A stretch of DNA of 64,000 nucleotides from Umboniibacter marinipuniceus (GCF_003688415.1 NZ_REFJ01000001.1:710405-774404); one strand, 5' to 3'. Shown: positions 1-8,350, counted from the stretch's first letter. Translations and numbers: made by a program. The notes: generated from the letters alone by a model not told the origin.

Positions 1-125
1 AGGAGTATCAAGAGATGTGGGCGGAGGGTGGTACTTTCGACTATTACCGTATTTATGGAGAAGTTATTCAGCTAGATCAAAATCTTCAAGTGATCGGCGC
101 GTCATACAAAGGGGCTAGGCATTGA
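1..125 (+). CDS. 3' end of an unrecognised gene (partial)
   Basis: An open frame runs from the window edge to a TGA at 123-125 and gives about 41 residues, with an aromatic-rich stretch (FDYYRIYGEVIQL) and a basic end. The codon pattern looks protein-like and no overlapping alternative is better. The start lies outside the window and I do not recognise the family. The following 99 bases to the convergent gene at 225 contain no obvious feature. Confidence 0.4.
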   Translation, partial: EYQEMWAEGGTFDYYRIYGEVIQLDQNLQVIGASYKGARH

Positions 126-224
126 TTGTTGTAGGTCAATTCGCACCCCTTGAATGGTAGCGGTGTATTTTCAGTGAAAAAATAGCTTTTTGGCAGACTT
201 AAAGTTTCAGCCAATTAACCCGAG

Positions 225-671
225 TTATCTAAACTGCCTTGGGTCAGTCTGAAACTCGGTTTCAACGAGTCTTTCAAGATAAGTGAAGCCTGCTACGCCT
301 CGAACTTCATCGAAGACTTCCTCAAAACCTTGCTTTGAAAGGTTCGACTTGATGCCTTCTTTCCAGCTCCGCCAGGTGGCATCGAGTATGCGGTTTTCTG
401 AACGAAGAAAAACCTGTTCGTTGGCTAAGTCTAGGTAGTTAAAGATGAGTTCGCGCACGTCTTCTCTTTCTTCTGGTTTAACCGGCTTACCTAATAGAAC
501 GTCCACAGGGATCTCCATGGTAAGCGCGCGATACTGCTGATCAAAGCTATCTTCGAATTCTGTTATCGATTGTGTTTGTGCGATTCGCAATTGACGACCT
601 GCTAGGAATACCCCGATAGCAGTAAGTATTGATCCAATCGCAGTAGCGACGGAGGAAATAATGTCCCACAT
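225..671 (-). CDS. Small membrane-anchored protein, unknown function
   Basis: 148 residues. The N-terminus (about residues 5-26, ISSVATAIGSILTAIGVFLAG) is a single hydrophobic helix, followed by an acidic, helical soluble part with no recognisable catalytic motif. This resembles the many small single-span proteins of about 150 residues in accessory regions whose C-terminal helical domain faces the cytoplasm. It lies on the same strand as the HD hydrolase and the Nudix regulator to its right, 55 bases after the HD gene, so co-transcription with them is possible. Function unknown. Confidence 0.6.
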   Translation of the reverse strand: MWDIISSVATAIGSILTAIGVFLAGRQLRIAQTQSITEFEDSFDQQYRALTMEIPVDVLLGKPVKPEEREDVRELIFNYLDLANEQVFLRSENRILDATWRSWKEGIKSNLSKQGFEEVFDEVRGVAGFTYLERLVETEFQTDPRQFR

Positions 672-726
672 GTTTCTAAAATCCTCATATTTCTTATTAT
701 TATGGTGCTCAGGTGTTAGCGTTGAC

Positions 727-1170
727 CTAGTTAATCACCTCAATCTCGTCCTTTAAGAACGCAATCTTGCGGTGATACTTCTTTGTTCGAGCGATGTCCT
801 TTTCAGTAGGCGAAGTGATTCGTGATAAATCGCTGTTGTGGCTTAGGTCAGCTAGTTTCACTATGCGTGCGTCCTCGTCGACCTTAATTGCATCAAAGTA
901 ACTCTGCTCATGAAATGGCTTGGGCTTGGTAACTAACTTTACAATCTCAGCAACTCGGCTTCCAAATTCACGCGCGATCTCGTCAATTTCAACAGCGGTG
1001 TCTTCGACGACATCGTGAAGTAGAGCGGCAATCTTTGCATCTTCAGATCCGCCCGCATGGCAGACATTCTCATAGACTTGTACTACATGCGACATATAAT
1101 CGGCGCCCGCCTTATCGACTTGCCCTTTGTGATGTTTAGTGGCGAATGCCTTGGCTCTTTCTATACTCAT
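727..1170 (-). CDS. HD-domain hydrolase related to (p)ppGpp hydrolases (SpoT HD / MESH1-like)
   Basis: 147 residues from the chosen ATG at 1170, which has GGAG about 11 bases upstream; an upstream in-frame TTG at 1194 overlaps that site and is less likely. The motifs seen are HKGQ near the start, then HVVQV, then LLHDVVEDT, the HD...HDxxED signature of the metal-dependent SpoT-type HD domain. Stand-alone proteins of this size hydrolyse the 3'-diphosphate of ppGpp or NADPH-like 2'/3'-phosphates (MESH1 is known to dephosphorylate NADPH). Next to NAD-related genes, a nucleotide or NADP phosphatase role is plausible but inferred. Confidence 0.75.
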   Translation of the reverse strand: MSIERAKAFATKHHKGQVDKAGADYMSHVVQVYENVCHAGGSEDAKIAALLHDVVEDTAVEIDEIAREFGSRVAEIVKLVTKPKPFHEQSYFDAIKVDEDARIVKLADLSHNSDLSRITSPTEKDIARTKKYHRKIAFLKDEIEVIN

Positions 1171-1296
1171 TTTTATTATCACTCCATAGATCAATGCTTA
1201 CTTTATTGATGTACAAGTCTGATTCGCTAAATGCCAATGACGCGCAACTCAAAATATAGAGAATCAACACTCTTATAAATTTCTCACTAGTCACGT

Positions 1297-2004
1297 TTAC
1301 ACACTCCTCACAAACTCAAACCCCATAGCCCCAGGCCTTAATCGATAATAAGCCGCCGGTCGTCCTCGACCGGAAGTCATGCCGCCCGTTTCTTCAAATT
1401 GTTCTGAATTCTCAACGCGCCGTCGAAAGGCTTTGGCCTCGAGCTTCTTGCCTAAAATCAGCTCGTGTACGTGCTGAAGCTCAGCAAGCGTAAAAGTCTC
1501 CCCAAGAAGCGCACATGGCACTAGAGAATAAGTGGCTCGGTTCTTTAATCGCTTAAGAGCACGTTCGATGATTTCTAGGTGATCAAATGCGAGCTGGAGT
1601 TCGCTAAGCGTTGTTACTGGAAACCAGTTGGCCGACGACACGTTTTCATCGGTAGGAACGCAACGTTGCTTCGAAATGAGCGCGGTAAACACTGTGGTAA
1701 TCGACCAGTCGCGAGGGTCGCGTTGGCTCGAGCCAAGGGTTTCGAGTTGCTCGATATAGTCGGGTTCTACACCCGCTTTTTCTCTTATCTTGCGAAGAGC
1801 CGTATCGTCGAGTGTAAGATCTTTCTGTAGGTCAACAAAACCACCCGGTAATCCCCAGTGACCTTTAAAGGGATGCTCAGCTCGCTGAACTAACAGTACC
1901 TCTAATCCGCCGTTAGCTACCGTGAATACCACATTATCGACGCTGAAGATCGGCTGATCAAAAGCAGTTTTATCGTACTGTTTTAGAAACTCACGTTCGT
2001 TCAT
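1297..2004 (-). CDS. NrtR-like Nudix-related transcriptional regulator
   Basis: 235 residues: an N-terminal Nudix domain (about 15-150) and a C-terminal winged-helix region (about 155-235, ending RPAAYYRLRP). The Nudix box is degenerate: the glycines are present at 54-55 (LPGGFVDL), but the REUxEE core reads R71-K-I-R-E75-K76-A-G78, so the second catalytic Glu is Lys. Loss of hydrolysis with retention of ADP-ribose sensing is characteristic of the NrtR family, repressors of NAD metabolism genes. The gene is divergent from the SPFH/NAD-kinase-like/DraG operon, with three palindromes between them, which supports a local repressor role. The ligand is inferred. Confidence 0.82.
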   Translation of the reverse strand: MNEREFLKQYDKTAFDQPIFSVDNVVFTVANGGLEVLLVQRAEHPFKGHWGLPGGFVDLQKDLTLDDTALRKIREKAGVEPDYIEQLETLGSSQRDPRDWSITTVFTALISKQRCVPTDENVSSANWFPVTTLSELQLAFDHLEIIERALKRLKNRATYSLVPCALLGETFTLAELQHVHELILGKKLEAKAFRRRVENSEQFEETGGMTSGRGRPAAYYRLRPGAMGFEFVRSV

Positions 2005-2050
2005 GATGGACTTTCTTTATTGAAGATATGAACAGACTAACACTATTTAT

Positions 2051-2121
2051 GGCTTATCGCCATTTACTGCTTGACATATATTGGCGTATAGCCTTTAATT
2101 TCGATAAAAGGGCTTAACGCC
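2051..2121 (+). promoter_or_regulatory. Promoter with three GGC-N5-GCC palindromic operators
   Basis: A sigma-70-type promoter is visible: TTGACA at 2071-2076, a 17-base spacer, TTTAAT at 2094-2099. Three 11-base near-palindromes surround it: GGCTTATCGCC at 2051-2061, GGCGTATAGCC at 2083-2093 (inside the spacer) and GGCTTAACGCC at 2111-2121 (just before the AAAGGAGG ribosome site at 2125-2132). Centres are 32 and 28 bases apart, about three helical turns. The placement fits repression by the divergent NrtR-like protein; that assignment is inferred. Confidence 0.75.
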
Positions 2122-2136
2122 AATAAAGGAGGCGGT

Positions 2137-3162
2137 ATGATTTTATTAAATTACTACAAAGCAGATCCAGCAACTCATGTACTAAAAGTTAAAAACGGTA
2201 AGAACGCAGCGAGTGGCCGAGGACTTAGTTTCTTTTATAACGCAGCAGTTACCTCGGTGGTGGCTATTCCGGTCAACGTGCAAGAAGCGCATTACATCTT
2301 TAGCCTACAAAGCCACGACTTTCAAAAGGTAGTTGTGCAAGGACAGCTCATTTTTAAAGTCGTCGATGCCGAACGTTTAGCAGAGGTAATGAACTTCACG
2401 CTAAAGCCGAACGGTGAGGCGTATGTGTCGGAAGACCCTTTGAAGCTCAATGACAAGGTAGTAAAGCCGTTTCAGCAAATTGCTCAAAAGCGAGTGATGG
2501 GACTTGAGCTAAAAGATGCGTTAAACATTGGCGCAGCGCTGCGCGATGAGGCTCTGGCCGCCTTAATATCGCACGAAGGATTACAGAACATCGGTATAGC
2601 GGTCACTGATTTAATCATAGATGACATCAAGCCAAATCAAGAAACTCAGCGAGCCCTTGAAGCCGAAGCGCGCGAGCTGTTGCTTCAAAAGGCGGATGAT
2701 GCAATTTATCGTCGTCGCAAAGCGGCCGTAGAGCAAGAAGGTACTATCAAAGACGCCGAGCTCGCGAACGAACTCGCAGTTCAATTAAAAGAACAAGAGA
2801 TCGCTCGTAACCAACTCGATAACGAGCAGCAACTCAGTCAGGCTAGAGCCGAGAACGACCAATTGGAGCTTGCGGCCAAAATCGATCTAGAGCGTGTCCG
2901 CAACGAGCAAGTTGAACTTGAAGCCGCCAACGATCATATCCGGGCTGACGTAAAAGCCTACAGTATTAAGGCACAATTAGAGGCAGCCGCGTCACTTCCA
3001 GCTGAGCAACTAAGAATGCTTGCACTTGCGAAGATGGGGCCTGGTGAGTTAATTGCCTCTGCGATAGAACAGCTCGCCATGAACGCCGACAAGGTTGGCA
3101 ACATCAACTTCTCTCCTGAGCTACTCAGCAGCCTTCAGCAAGCTCAAGGAACTGAAGCATGA
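2137..3162 (+). CDS. SPFH/Band-7 domain protein (stomatin/prohibitin superfamily)
   Basis: 341 residues. The first 160 or so form a Band-7/SPFH-like domain (pattern VQEAHYIFSLQSHDFQKVVVQGQLIFKVVD). About 180-270 is a long charged coiled coil rich in Glu/Gln/Arg (EQEIARNQLDNEQQ), followed by a short Ala/Leu tail. No N-terminal membrane helix is evident, unlike classic stomatins, so membrane attachment must be peripheral or absent. SPFH proteins form large ring or cage scaffolds that cluster client enzymes. Strong ribosome site AAAGGAGG; the stop overlaps the next start by four bases, so it is translationally coupled to the NAD-kinase-like gene. Confidence 0.8.
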   Translation: MILLNYYKADPATHVLKVKNGKNAASGRGLSFFYNAAVTSVVAIPVNVQEAHYIFSLQSHDFQKVVVQGQLIFKVVDAERLAEVMNFTLKPNGEAYVSEDPLKLNDKVVKPFQQIAQKRVMGLELKDALNIGAALRDEALAALISHEGLQNIGIAVTDLIIDDIKPNQETQRALEAEARELLLQKADDAIYRRRKAAVEQEGTIKDAELANELAVQLKEQEIARNQLDNEQQLSQARAENDQLELAAKIDLERVRNEQVELEAANDHIRADVKAYSIKAQLEAAASLPAEQLRMLALAKMGPGELIASAIEQLAMNADKVGNINFSPELLSSLQQAQGTEA

Positions 3163-4070
3163 AGCAGCGAGTGATCTTGGTGCACCGTAAAACGCGACTC
3201 GAGGAGTTAGTGTCGCGTTTTAATACGTGGAGCCAAGCGCGGTTTTATCTCGAGCACAGTGATGCCGATCCAGCTGACTACTTAGCTGAGCACGATTTAT
3301 ATAACGCGAAGTTGCAAGAAGCGATGGCAATTTCGGGGCAGTTCGCACCGATTCAAAAGCTAGAACGAAGTCTGCTCGCTGAATTTAAATTCCGCCGAGG
3401 AGATGTGATCGTGGTGGTCGGCCAGGATGGCTTAGTGGCAAACACCCTAAAGTATGCCCACGGTTTGCCAGTGTTGGGGGTTAATCCAGACCCTAGTCGA
3501 TGGGATGGCGTATTGCTTCGGTTTAAGCTAGCTGAGCTATCCAATATCTTGAGCGATACGCTTAACGCAAAGGTAATGTTCGACAGAGTTAGGTTAGCCG
3601 AGGCGTTAACTAATGACGGCCAACGAATGCTCGCCGTTAATGATTTATTCATCGGCCCAAAGTCACACGGATCGGCTCGTTATGAATTGAGCTGGGCAAA
3701 CCAGTCTGAAATACAAAGCTCCTCGGGCATTATCATCTCAACCGGATTTGGATCGACCGGTTGGTACACTTCGATCATGACCGGCGCGATGGCAATCACC
3801 GGGAAAGCTATTAGTCCCGATAAGTTGGCGCGTCCTTGGGATGCGAATCGGCTTTCATTCTGTGTTCGAGAGCCGTTCCCGAGTGTGTCGAGTTCGACTG
3901 AGATGGTATACGGTGAGATTCACGAACAAGCCGCTTTCAGTGTGGCCTCACTAATGCCCGAGTCCGGTGTGATCTTCTCAGATGGCATGGAGCAAGATGC
4001 TATCGCGTTTAACTCCGGTACGCGGGTTGAGGTACGGGTGGCGAGTGAAGAAGGGTTGATGGTGGCATGA
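3159..4070 (+). CDS. NAD-kinase-like protein (divergent)
   Basis: 303 residues. Two regions match the NAD kinase fold: VIVVVGQDGLVANTLKY near residue 85, in the place of the GGDGT(x)L motif, and IIISTGFGSTGWYTS near residue 200, corresponding to the ATPTGSTAY loop. The canonical first motif is altered to G-Q-D-G. The N-terminal 70 residues are not typical of NAD kinases. The overlap with SPFH upstream (ATGA) and the ADP-ribosylglycohydrolase downstream indicates one transcript. The likely substrate is NAD or an ADP-ribose derivative; whether it is an active kinase cannot be told from sequence. Confidence 0.7.
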   Translation: MKQRVILVHRKTRLEELVSRFNTWSQARFYLEHSDADPADYLAEHDLYNAKLQEAMAISGQFAPIQKLERSLLAEFKFRRGDVIVVVGQDGLVANTLKYAHGLPVLGVNPDPSRWDGVLLRFKLAELSNILSDTLNAKVMFDRVRLAEALTNDGQRMLAVNDLFIGPKSHGSARYELSWANQSEIQSSSGIIISTGFGSTGWYTSIMTGAMAITGKAISPDKLARPWDANRLSFCVREPFPSVSSSTEMVYGEIHEQAAFSVASLMPESGVIFSDGMEQDAIAFNSGTRVEVRVASEEGLMVA

Positions 4071-4996
4071 TGAAGAACAATCACAAGCACGATCGATTGG
4101 TTGGAGCCCTTGTCGGTTTGGCGGTCGGCGACGCGATAGGCACCACGCTCGAATTTAAACCGCCCGGAAGCTTTGATCCGATAACGGACATGATGGGTGG
4201 TGGCCCATTTCATTTGAGTAAAGGTGAATGGACTGATGACACCTCGATGGCATTGTGCCTTGCCGAGAGCTTGTTAACCTGTGAAGGTTTTAGCGCGAGC
4301 GACCAAATGAATCGATACTGCCGATGGCAGGACGAAGGCTATTTGAGCAGTAACGGAAGATGTTTCGATATCGGTATTACAGTCAGTAGCGCGCTTCGGC
4401 GTTTTCGCCGAAACCCTAGCCTCCCTTTTTGTGGAAGTTCAGATCCGTACTCGGCGGGTAACGGCGGACTAATGCGTCTTGCACCCGTAGTGATGTTTTT
4501 TGCTAACAATCCTGAACTGGCTGTTCAATATGCGATAGACAGTACTCGAACGACTCATGGCGCGAGCGCCTGTTTAGACGCGAGTGCGGATATGGCCGAG
4601 TTACTGCTTGGTCTATTTAACGCGATTTCGAAGGACGCGATCATGGAGCTTCTAGCTACTGCCGACGAACACGAGTATTGGGAAGAAATTAAGGCTGCTC
4701 CAAGATTACAATGGGCAAAGCTTGGTCTTCGAGGAACCGGATACGTTGTTGAAAGTTACAATGCGGCGCGGTTTTGTTTCTTTGTAACCGACAGCTTCGA
4801 GGACGCGGTGTTATTGGCGGCAAACCTAGGTGACGACGCTGATACAACGGCGGCGATCGTAGGGCAACTGGCGGGCGCTTTTTACGGCTTGAGTAACATT
4901 CCATCGCATTGGCGTGGGACGATTGCTAAATCAGAATACATACATAGGACAGCGGCGCGATTAGCGAGCCAGGGATTAGGAGAAAGTCATCGATGA
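4067..4996 (+). CDS. ADP-ribosylglycohydrolase (DraG/ARH family)
   Basis: 309 residues with the family signatures in order: GLAVGDAIGTTLEF near the N-terminus, WTDDTSMALCLAESLL (the Thr-Asp-Asp metal ligands) near residue 55, and LGDDADTTAAIVGQLAGAFYG near residue 250 (second metal-binding motif). The enzyme removes ADP-ribose from proteins or small acceptors using two magnesium ions, and all visible metal ligands are intact. It overlaps both neighbours by four bases. Its presence beside an NrtR-like repressor and an NAD-kinase-like protein points to turnover of ADP-ribosylation or ADP-ribose. The substrate is unknown. Confidence 0.88.
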   Translation: MMKNNHKHDRLVGALVGLAVGDAIGTTLEFKPPGSFDPITDMMGGGPFHLSKGEWTDDTSMALCLAESLLTCEGFSASDQMNRYCRWQDEGYLSSNGRCFDIGITVSSALRRFRRNPSLPFCGSSDPYSAGNGGLMRLAPVVMFFANNPELAVQYAIDSTRTTHGASACLDASADMAELLLGLFNAISKDAIMELLATADEHEYWEEIKAAPRLQWAKLGLRGTGYVVESYNAARFCFFVTDSFEDAVLLAANLGDDADTTAAIVGQLAGAFYGLSNIPSHWRGTIAKSEYIHRTAARLASQGLGESHR

Positions 4997-5808
4997 GCAG
5001 AGAAGCGGAAGTATCAAGTCATAAACTGATGAAGCTAAAGATATTAGTTGATATGGACGACACCATCGCCAATTACTCCGAGGCGTTTAGTCGTGCGAGG
5101 AGAGCCGTGCCAGGCATTCAGTATCCTCAAAGCCAAGTCGACTTCTTTAGAAATCTAGACCCGATCGCTGGGGCGGTGCGCTGTGTGGAAGAGCTCATCG
5201 AGGAGGGGCACGACGTTTGGTTTCTGACAGCGCCGTCGGTATACAATCCGTTGAGCTATATGGAAAAGCGCATTTGGATCGAGAAGCACTTTGGTTTGAA
5301 CATGGCGCATAAAATGATTATTGCTTACAACAAATCAATGATTGAAGGCGATGTTCTCATCGATGATGGTACTGTGCATGGGCAATGCGAGTTCAGAGGT
5401 ATTTGGCTGCGCTATGGCAGCTCGAGCTATGGCTCGTGGGATGAGTTGGTGAGGGAAGTGCGAGCGATATCCGTGGAGGGTGTCGAGCGATCGTCGAGTC
5501 ACGCTAAACGTGCCCACGATACCAAGCGGCGTTTCGCCTGTTGCCCGTTTTGCGGTGCCAGTGTGGAGTTCTGGTCGGCGTTTCCTTTTACGGCTTGTGA
5601 GAGCTGCGCTGAACGCGCGACGGATGAAAATGGCAGGTCGGTCGATTATTACAACACGCACATAAGTGGCGGGCTTGAGGGACGGTATAGTGATACCAAC
5701 GAAGTCTACTCGGCAGATTATTGCTTCATCGACGGGACGGAGTGTGTGGCGGTGGATACTCGCTTGGGTGGGCCGGCGATTTGTGTGTGCGTTGGAAAGC
5801 ACGCATGA
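4993..5808 (+). CDS. 5'(3')-deoxyribonucleotidase-like HAD phosphatase with C-terminal zinc ribbon
   Basis: 271 residues. The HAD motif I DMDDT at about residues 19-23 (ILVDMDDTIANY), the motif II-like FLTAPS and a motif III-like VLIDDGTVHG match bacterial 5'(3')-nucleotidases, which dephosphorylate nucleoside monophosphates. Beyond residue 175 is an extra segment with CPFCGA and CESC, a four-cysteine zinc ribbon, then an Asp/Tyr-rich tail. This tail is not part of usual family members. An alternative ATG at codon 13 is possible, but the ATGA overlap with the upstream gene favours the start given. It is the last gene of the coupled operon. Confidence 0.75.
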   Translation: MSREAEVSSHKLMKLKILVDMDDTIANYSEAFSRARRAVPGIQYPQSQVDFFRNLDPIAGAVRCVEELIEEGHDVWFLTAPSVYNPLSYMEKRIWIEKHFGLNMAHKMIIAYNKSMIEGDVLIDDGTVHGQCEFRGIWLRYGSSSYGSWDELVREVRAISVEGVERSSSHAKRAHDTKRRFACCPFCGASVEFWSAFPFTACESCAERATDENGRSVDYYNTHISGGLEGRYSDTNEVYSADYCFIDGTECVAVDTRLGGPAICVCVGKHA

Positions 5809-6042
5809 CATTTGCTTGGCTCGCAAGCCCAAAACCACGTCGTGACGCCAAAGGACCTAGGGAAAGTCGTTGGTATACTTTTACTCAATGCTAGCGTAAT
5901 ACGAGGATTGAATACCGTCCCAAAATACATAGATGTCATCGGCTTCCTCTAGCCTTTAGATACTTCGTTCGATACGCTAAGGGAATAATCAATAACAATT
6001 AGGATATCGAGCTGCGTCGTAACGTGCACAGCCCGTTTCAGG

Positions 6043-6666
6043 ATGTATCGAATCTCTAAACGCACGCAATCTAAAGCGATTAAAAGTCAGCTCGATCTCA
6101 ACGATTGGATGATGTTTTGTGTCGCAATGGCGTTGATGTTATTAACGTGGCTCTATTTTGTCGGCGTGGCCGTGTCGTGGGGGCGATGCGATTTCGGCGC
6201 TTGGTGGTTAGGGCGCAGTCACTACACCAGTCCCTTAGTAGTGCTTGAGACGATTTTTACGCTGATTTGTTTGGCCGTTGCGCTAAAGATGTTTATTTGT
6301 AAACGGGTGACGATTGTAAGGTTTTTAAGCATATTTACCGCGCTCTTTATGCTAGTAACTCTTCATGATTTGAGGGGTACGATTCAGTTTGATAATTGGA
6401 AGCATGATCGTGAAACAGCGGTCGGTATACCACCAATATCCTCGGAGTTATCAAGGTGGCTGATAAAACCTATTAAGAAAATACTGGTAGCGGAGATTCA
6501 GATGGGTCAGGGTCAGCGCCGGCATATCGATCCCGACTACGAGATCAAGCGCAAAATTCGCGAGCAGCTAATCTGCGAGCACCCGTTTTTCGACCCGTGG
6601 GAAACCTGGGAAGAGGAGCAACGTGATATTGAGGAACGGTTTCGAGCGCTACGCAAAGTAAACTAA
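6043..6666 (+). CDS. Three-span membrane protein, unknown function
   Basis: 207 residues. Three hydrophobic segments are seen at about 25-47 (MMFCVAMALMLLTWLYFVG), 67-88 (LVVLETIFTLICLAVALKMF) and 92-112 (VRFLSIFTALFMLVTL), followed by a charged cytoplasmic-type tail ending in Glu/Arg-rich sequence. No known domain recognised. It is separated from the NAD operon by 234 bases without an evident gene, so membership in that operon is uncertain. The ribosome site is weak. Confidence 0.55.
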   Translation: MYRISKRTQSKAIKSQLDLNDWMMFCVAMALMLLTWLYFVGVAVSWGRCDFGAWWLGRSHYTSPLVVLETIFTLICLAVALKMFICKRVTIVRFLSIFTALFMLVTLHDLRGTIQFDNWKHDRETAVGIPPISSELSRWLIKPIKKILVAEIQMGQGQRRHIDPDYEIKRKIREQLICEHPFFDPWETWEEEQRDIEERFRALRKVN

Positions 6667-6775
6667 ACGCTTAATAGGTACCCAAGGGCAGAGTCGTTCT
6701 CGAGGAGAATTTAAAGTTCAGGTTTTATCACTGACTCTAATTATTTCGTATAATTTAAGTAAGATTTTTAAGAAA

Positions 6776-6794
6776 GGCCTCTCCTCGAGAGGCC
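6776..6794 (-). terminator. Hairpin downstream of the GIY-YIG-like gene
   Basis: Perfect 8-bp stem GGCCTCTC / GAGAGGCC with a 3-base loop. Read on the minus strand it follows the stop of the gene at 6815 by about 20 bases and is followed by a T-rich stretch (TTTCTTAAAAA), so it fits an intrinsic terminator. It may also stop transcription from the left. Confidence 0.6.
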
Positions 6795-6814
6795 GATACT
6801 GATAGATAAAAATT

Positions 6815-8206
6815 TCACGCCGCGTGAGATGTTTTATCATCCGATAGCAGCTTTAGCACCGTCCCGCGTGCTTTGGTAGATCGGAGCTCCGACCCTTTTC
6901 GAACTCGGCCAACAAATTCCTCAGGGGCAAAACGCTGAAAATCGAAAGGCTCAGTTTCGCGTTTGATTCGTTGCTCGAGATTCTTCGCTGCCAGGGCGTT
7001 ATCACATACCTGGTAGCCGATTAATACGACGTCCTTAGTGTCACCCGAAAGCTGATCGAGATAGCTCCCGCGTTGCTGGATGATTCGCTTCAGATAATCT
7101 CGGCTGTCGTCTTCTCGCCAGTCGATCTTCGTATATCCAAACTTAATCAGCGGTACGTTAAAGTTTTCACTCAATACATACCGAAAGGCATATGCATACA
7201 CGACGTATTCGCTAGACGTTACATGAGCGAACTGATCGATGTTACGCAGTGACGGAACGCCAACTTCGTCGTTGCTAGGGTACACCTTAAGCTCTAAGTT
7301 TTGAGACACGTCCGTCAACGTTAGGCATTTCTTTTCCTTTCCTCGAACGGAATACACGAAATTGCCGGGAGTAAGCTCTTTGGCTCGAAGTGATAACCGT
7401 AGCCGCAGTTGCAGCGTTCGGCACTGAATCATCTTAAGTATCGAGTTCTCGCTGAGCTTCGTGCTTCGTAATGTATTCATTGAAGTGATCGCTTCGGGTG
7501 TATTCAAAAACATTAATTGAAGCGGAAAATATTCCATTTGTTTGTAGTTTGCCATGAACTGGGAGCGCCCCTTGGATGAATCATGGGGGCGAATCGATTG
7601 AATACTAAATACGCCCCACGGATCGACCTTTGAAAGCCGTTCGTTGGCTTCACGTTCAATCTCCGCGAAGTAGGCAGTCGTCAAATGTTGGCCACGAGGC
7701 GACTTCTGATTGCCGAGTTTTTTGATGCGTCTTATGGAATCTTTCTTGCCCGATTGAGCCCATTTAGTCCATTCGGGCTCGGAATCCGCAATGTCGACGA
7801 GTACATGCACAAAGTACTGGCGCTTCGATGCATCACGGGTAACCATTAATTCTTTAACTCTCTTATTTTTCTTTGCTGTTTTGCGAAGCTCGCATTCGAG
7901 TTCTATTCGGTAAGCCTCAACTGCACATGTGCAGGATTCGTCGCACAAGGGAAGCGCCTCTTTAACTTTAGTGATGGCTTCGCGACTAGCTCCGTTCCAG
8001 TGTCGTTGAATTGTTATGCCTAGGTGTTGAGCGGTAGCATGGAGCGATACACGTTCACCATTACGAGGGAGTGTCACGCCCAGAGCATAAAGTAGGTTAG
8101 TAGCATCGTTCGCAGCTTCGATATTCACTCCATTACCGAATGCCGCTTTTATTTCCGTTGCGATCAGTTGCTTAGTTTGTGGCAGAGTTTTAGTTAAACA
8201 AGTCAT
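6815..8206 (-). CDS. Large protein with a C-terminal GIY-YIG-like domain
   Basis: 463 residues. The C-terminal part (about 335-420) has the layout of a GIY-YIG nuclease of the Mug113/T5orf172 type: VVYAYAF at 335-341, IKFGYTK at 354-360, a basic RDYLKRI stretch and a candidate catalytic Glu near 411 (NLEQRIKRE). The remaining 330 residues are unrecognised; they contain CDESCTC near 88-94 and a Lys/Arg-rich region that could bind nucleic acid. It is a single transcription unit with its own terminator. Nuclease assignment is by motif only; a role in phage defence or DNA processing is an inference from location. Confidence 0.5.
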   Translation of the reverse strand: MTCLTKTLPQTKQLIATEIKAAFGNGVNIEAANDATNLLYALGVTLPRNGERVSLHATAQHLGITIQRHWNGASREAITKVKEALPLCDESCTCAVEAYRIELECELRKTAKKNKRVKELMVTRDASKRQYFVHVLVDIADSEPEWTKWAQSGKKDSIRRIKKLGNQKSPRGQHLTTAYFAEIEREANERLSKVDPWGVFSIQSIRPHDSSKGRSQFMANYKQMEYFPLQLMFLNTPEAITSMNTLRSTKLSENSILKMIQCRTLQLRLRLSLRAKELTPGNFVYSVRGKEKKCLTLTDVSQNLELKVYPSNDEVGVPSLRNIDQFAHVTSSEYVVYAYAFRYVLSENFNVPLIKFGYTKIDWREDDSRDYLKRIIQQRGSYLDQLSGDTKDVVLIGYQVCDNALAAKNLEQRIKRETEPFDFQRFAPEEFVGRVRKGSELRSTKARGTVLKLLSDDKTSHAA

Positions 8207-8350
8207 AGAAAAATCCTCTAAAAAAATGAATGCCGAACGCGAAATTGCGTGCAGTCAAATTAATCATCTCAGAGATCTGAAATATGCAAGTCGAGGAGCT
8301 GGCAGGACTGATCAGGTTTTTATACAACTCTCTAAAACGGTAGGTTTGAG

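Noticed and set aside
5335-5838. 167-codon minus-strand frame opposite the nucleotidase gene
   Set aside because: Shadow of the real gene; the plus-strand frame has HAD motifs and couples to the operon.
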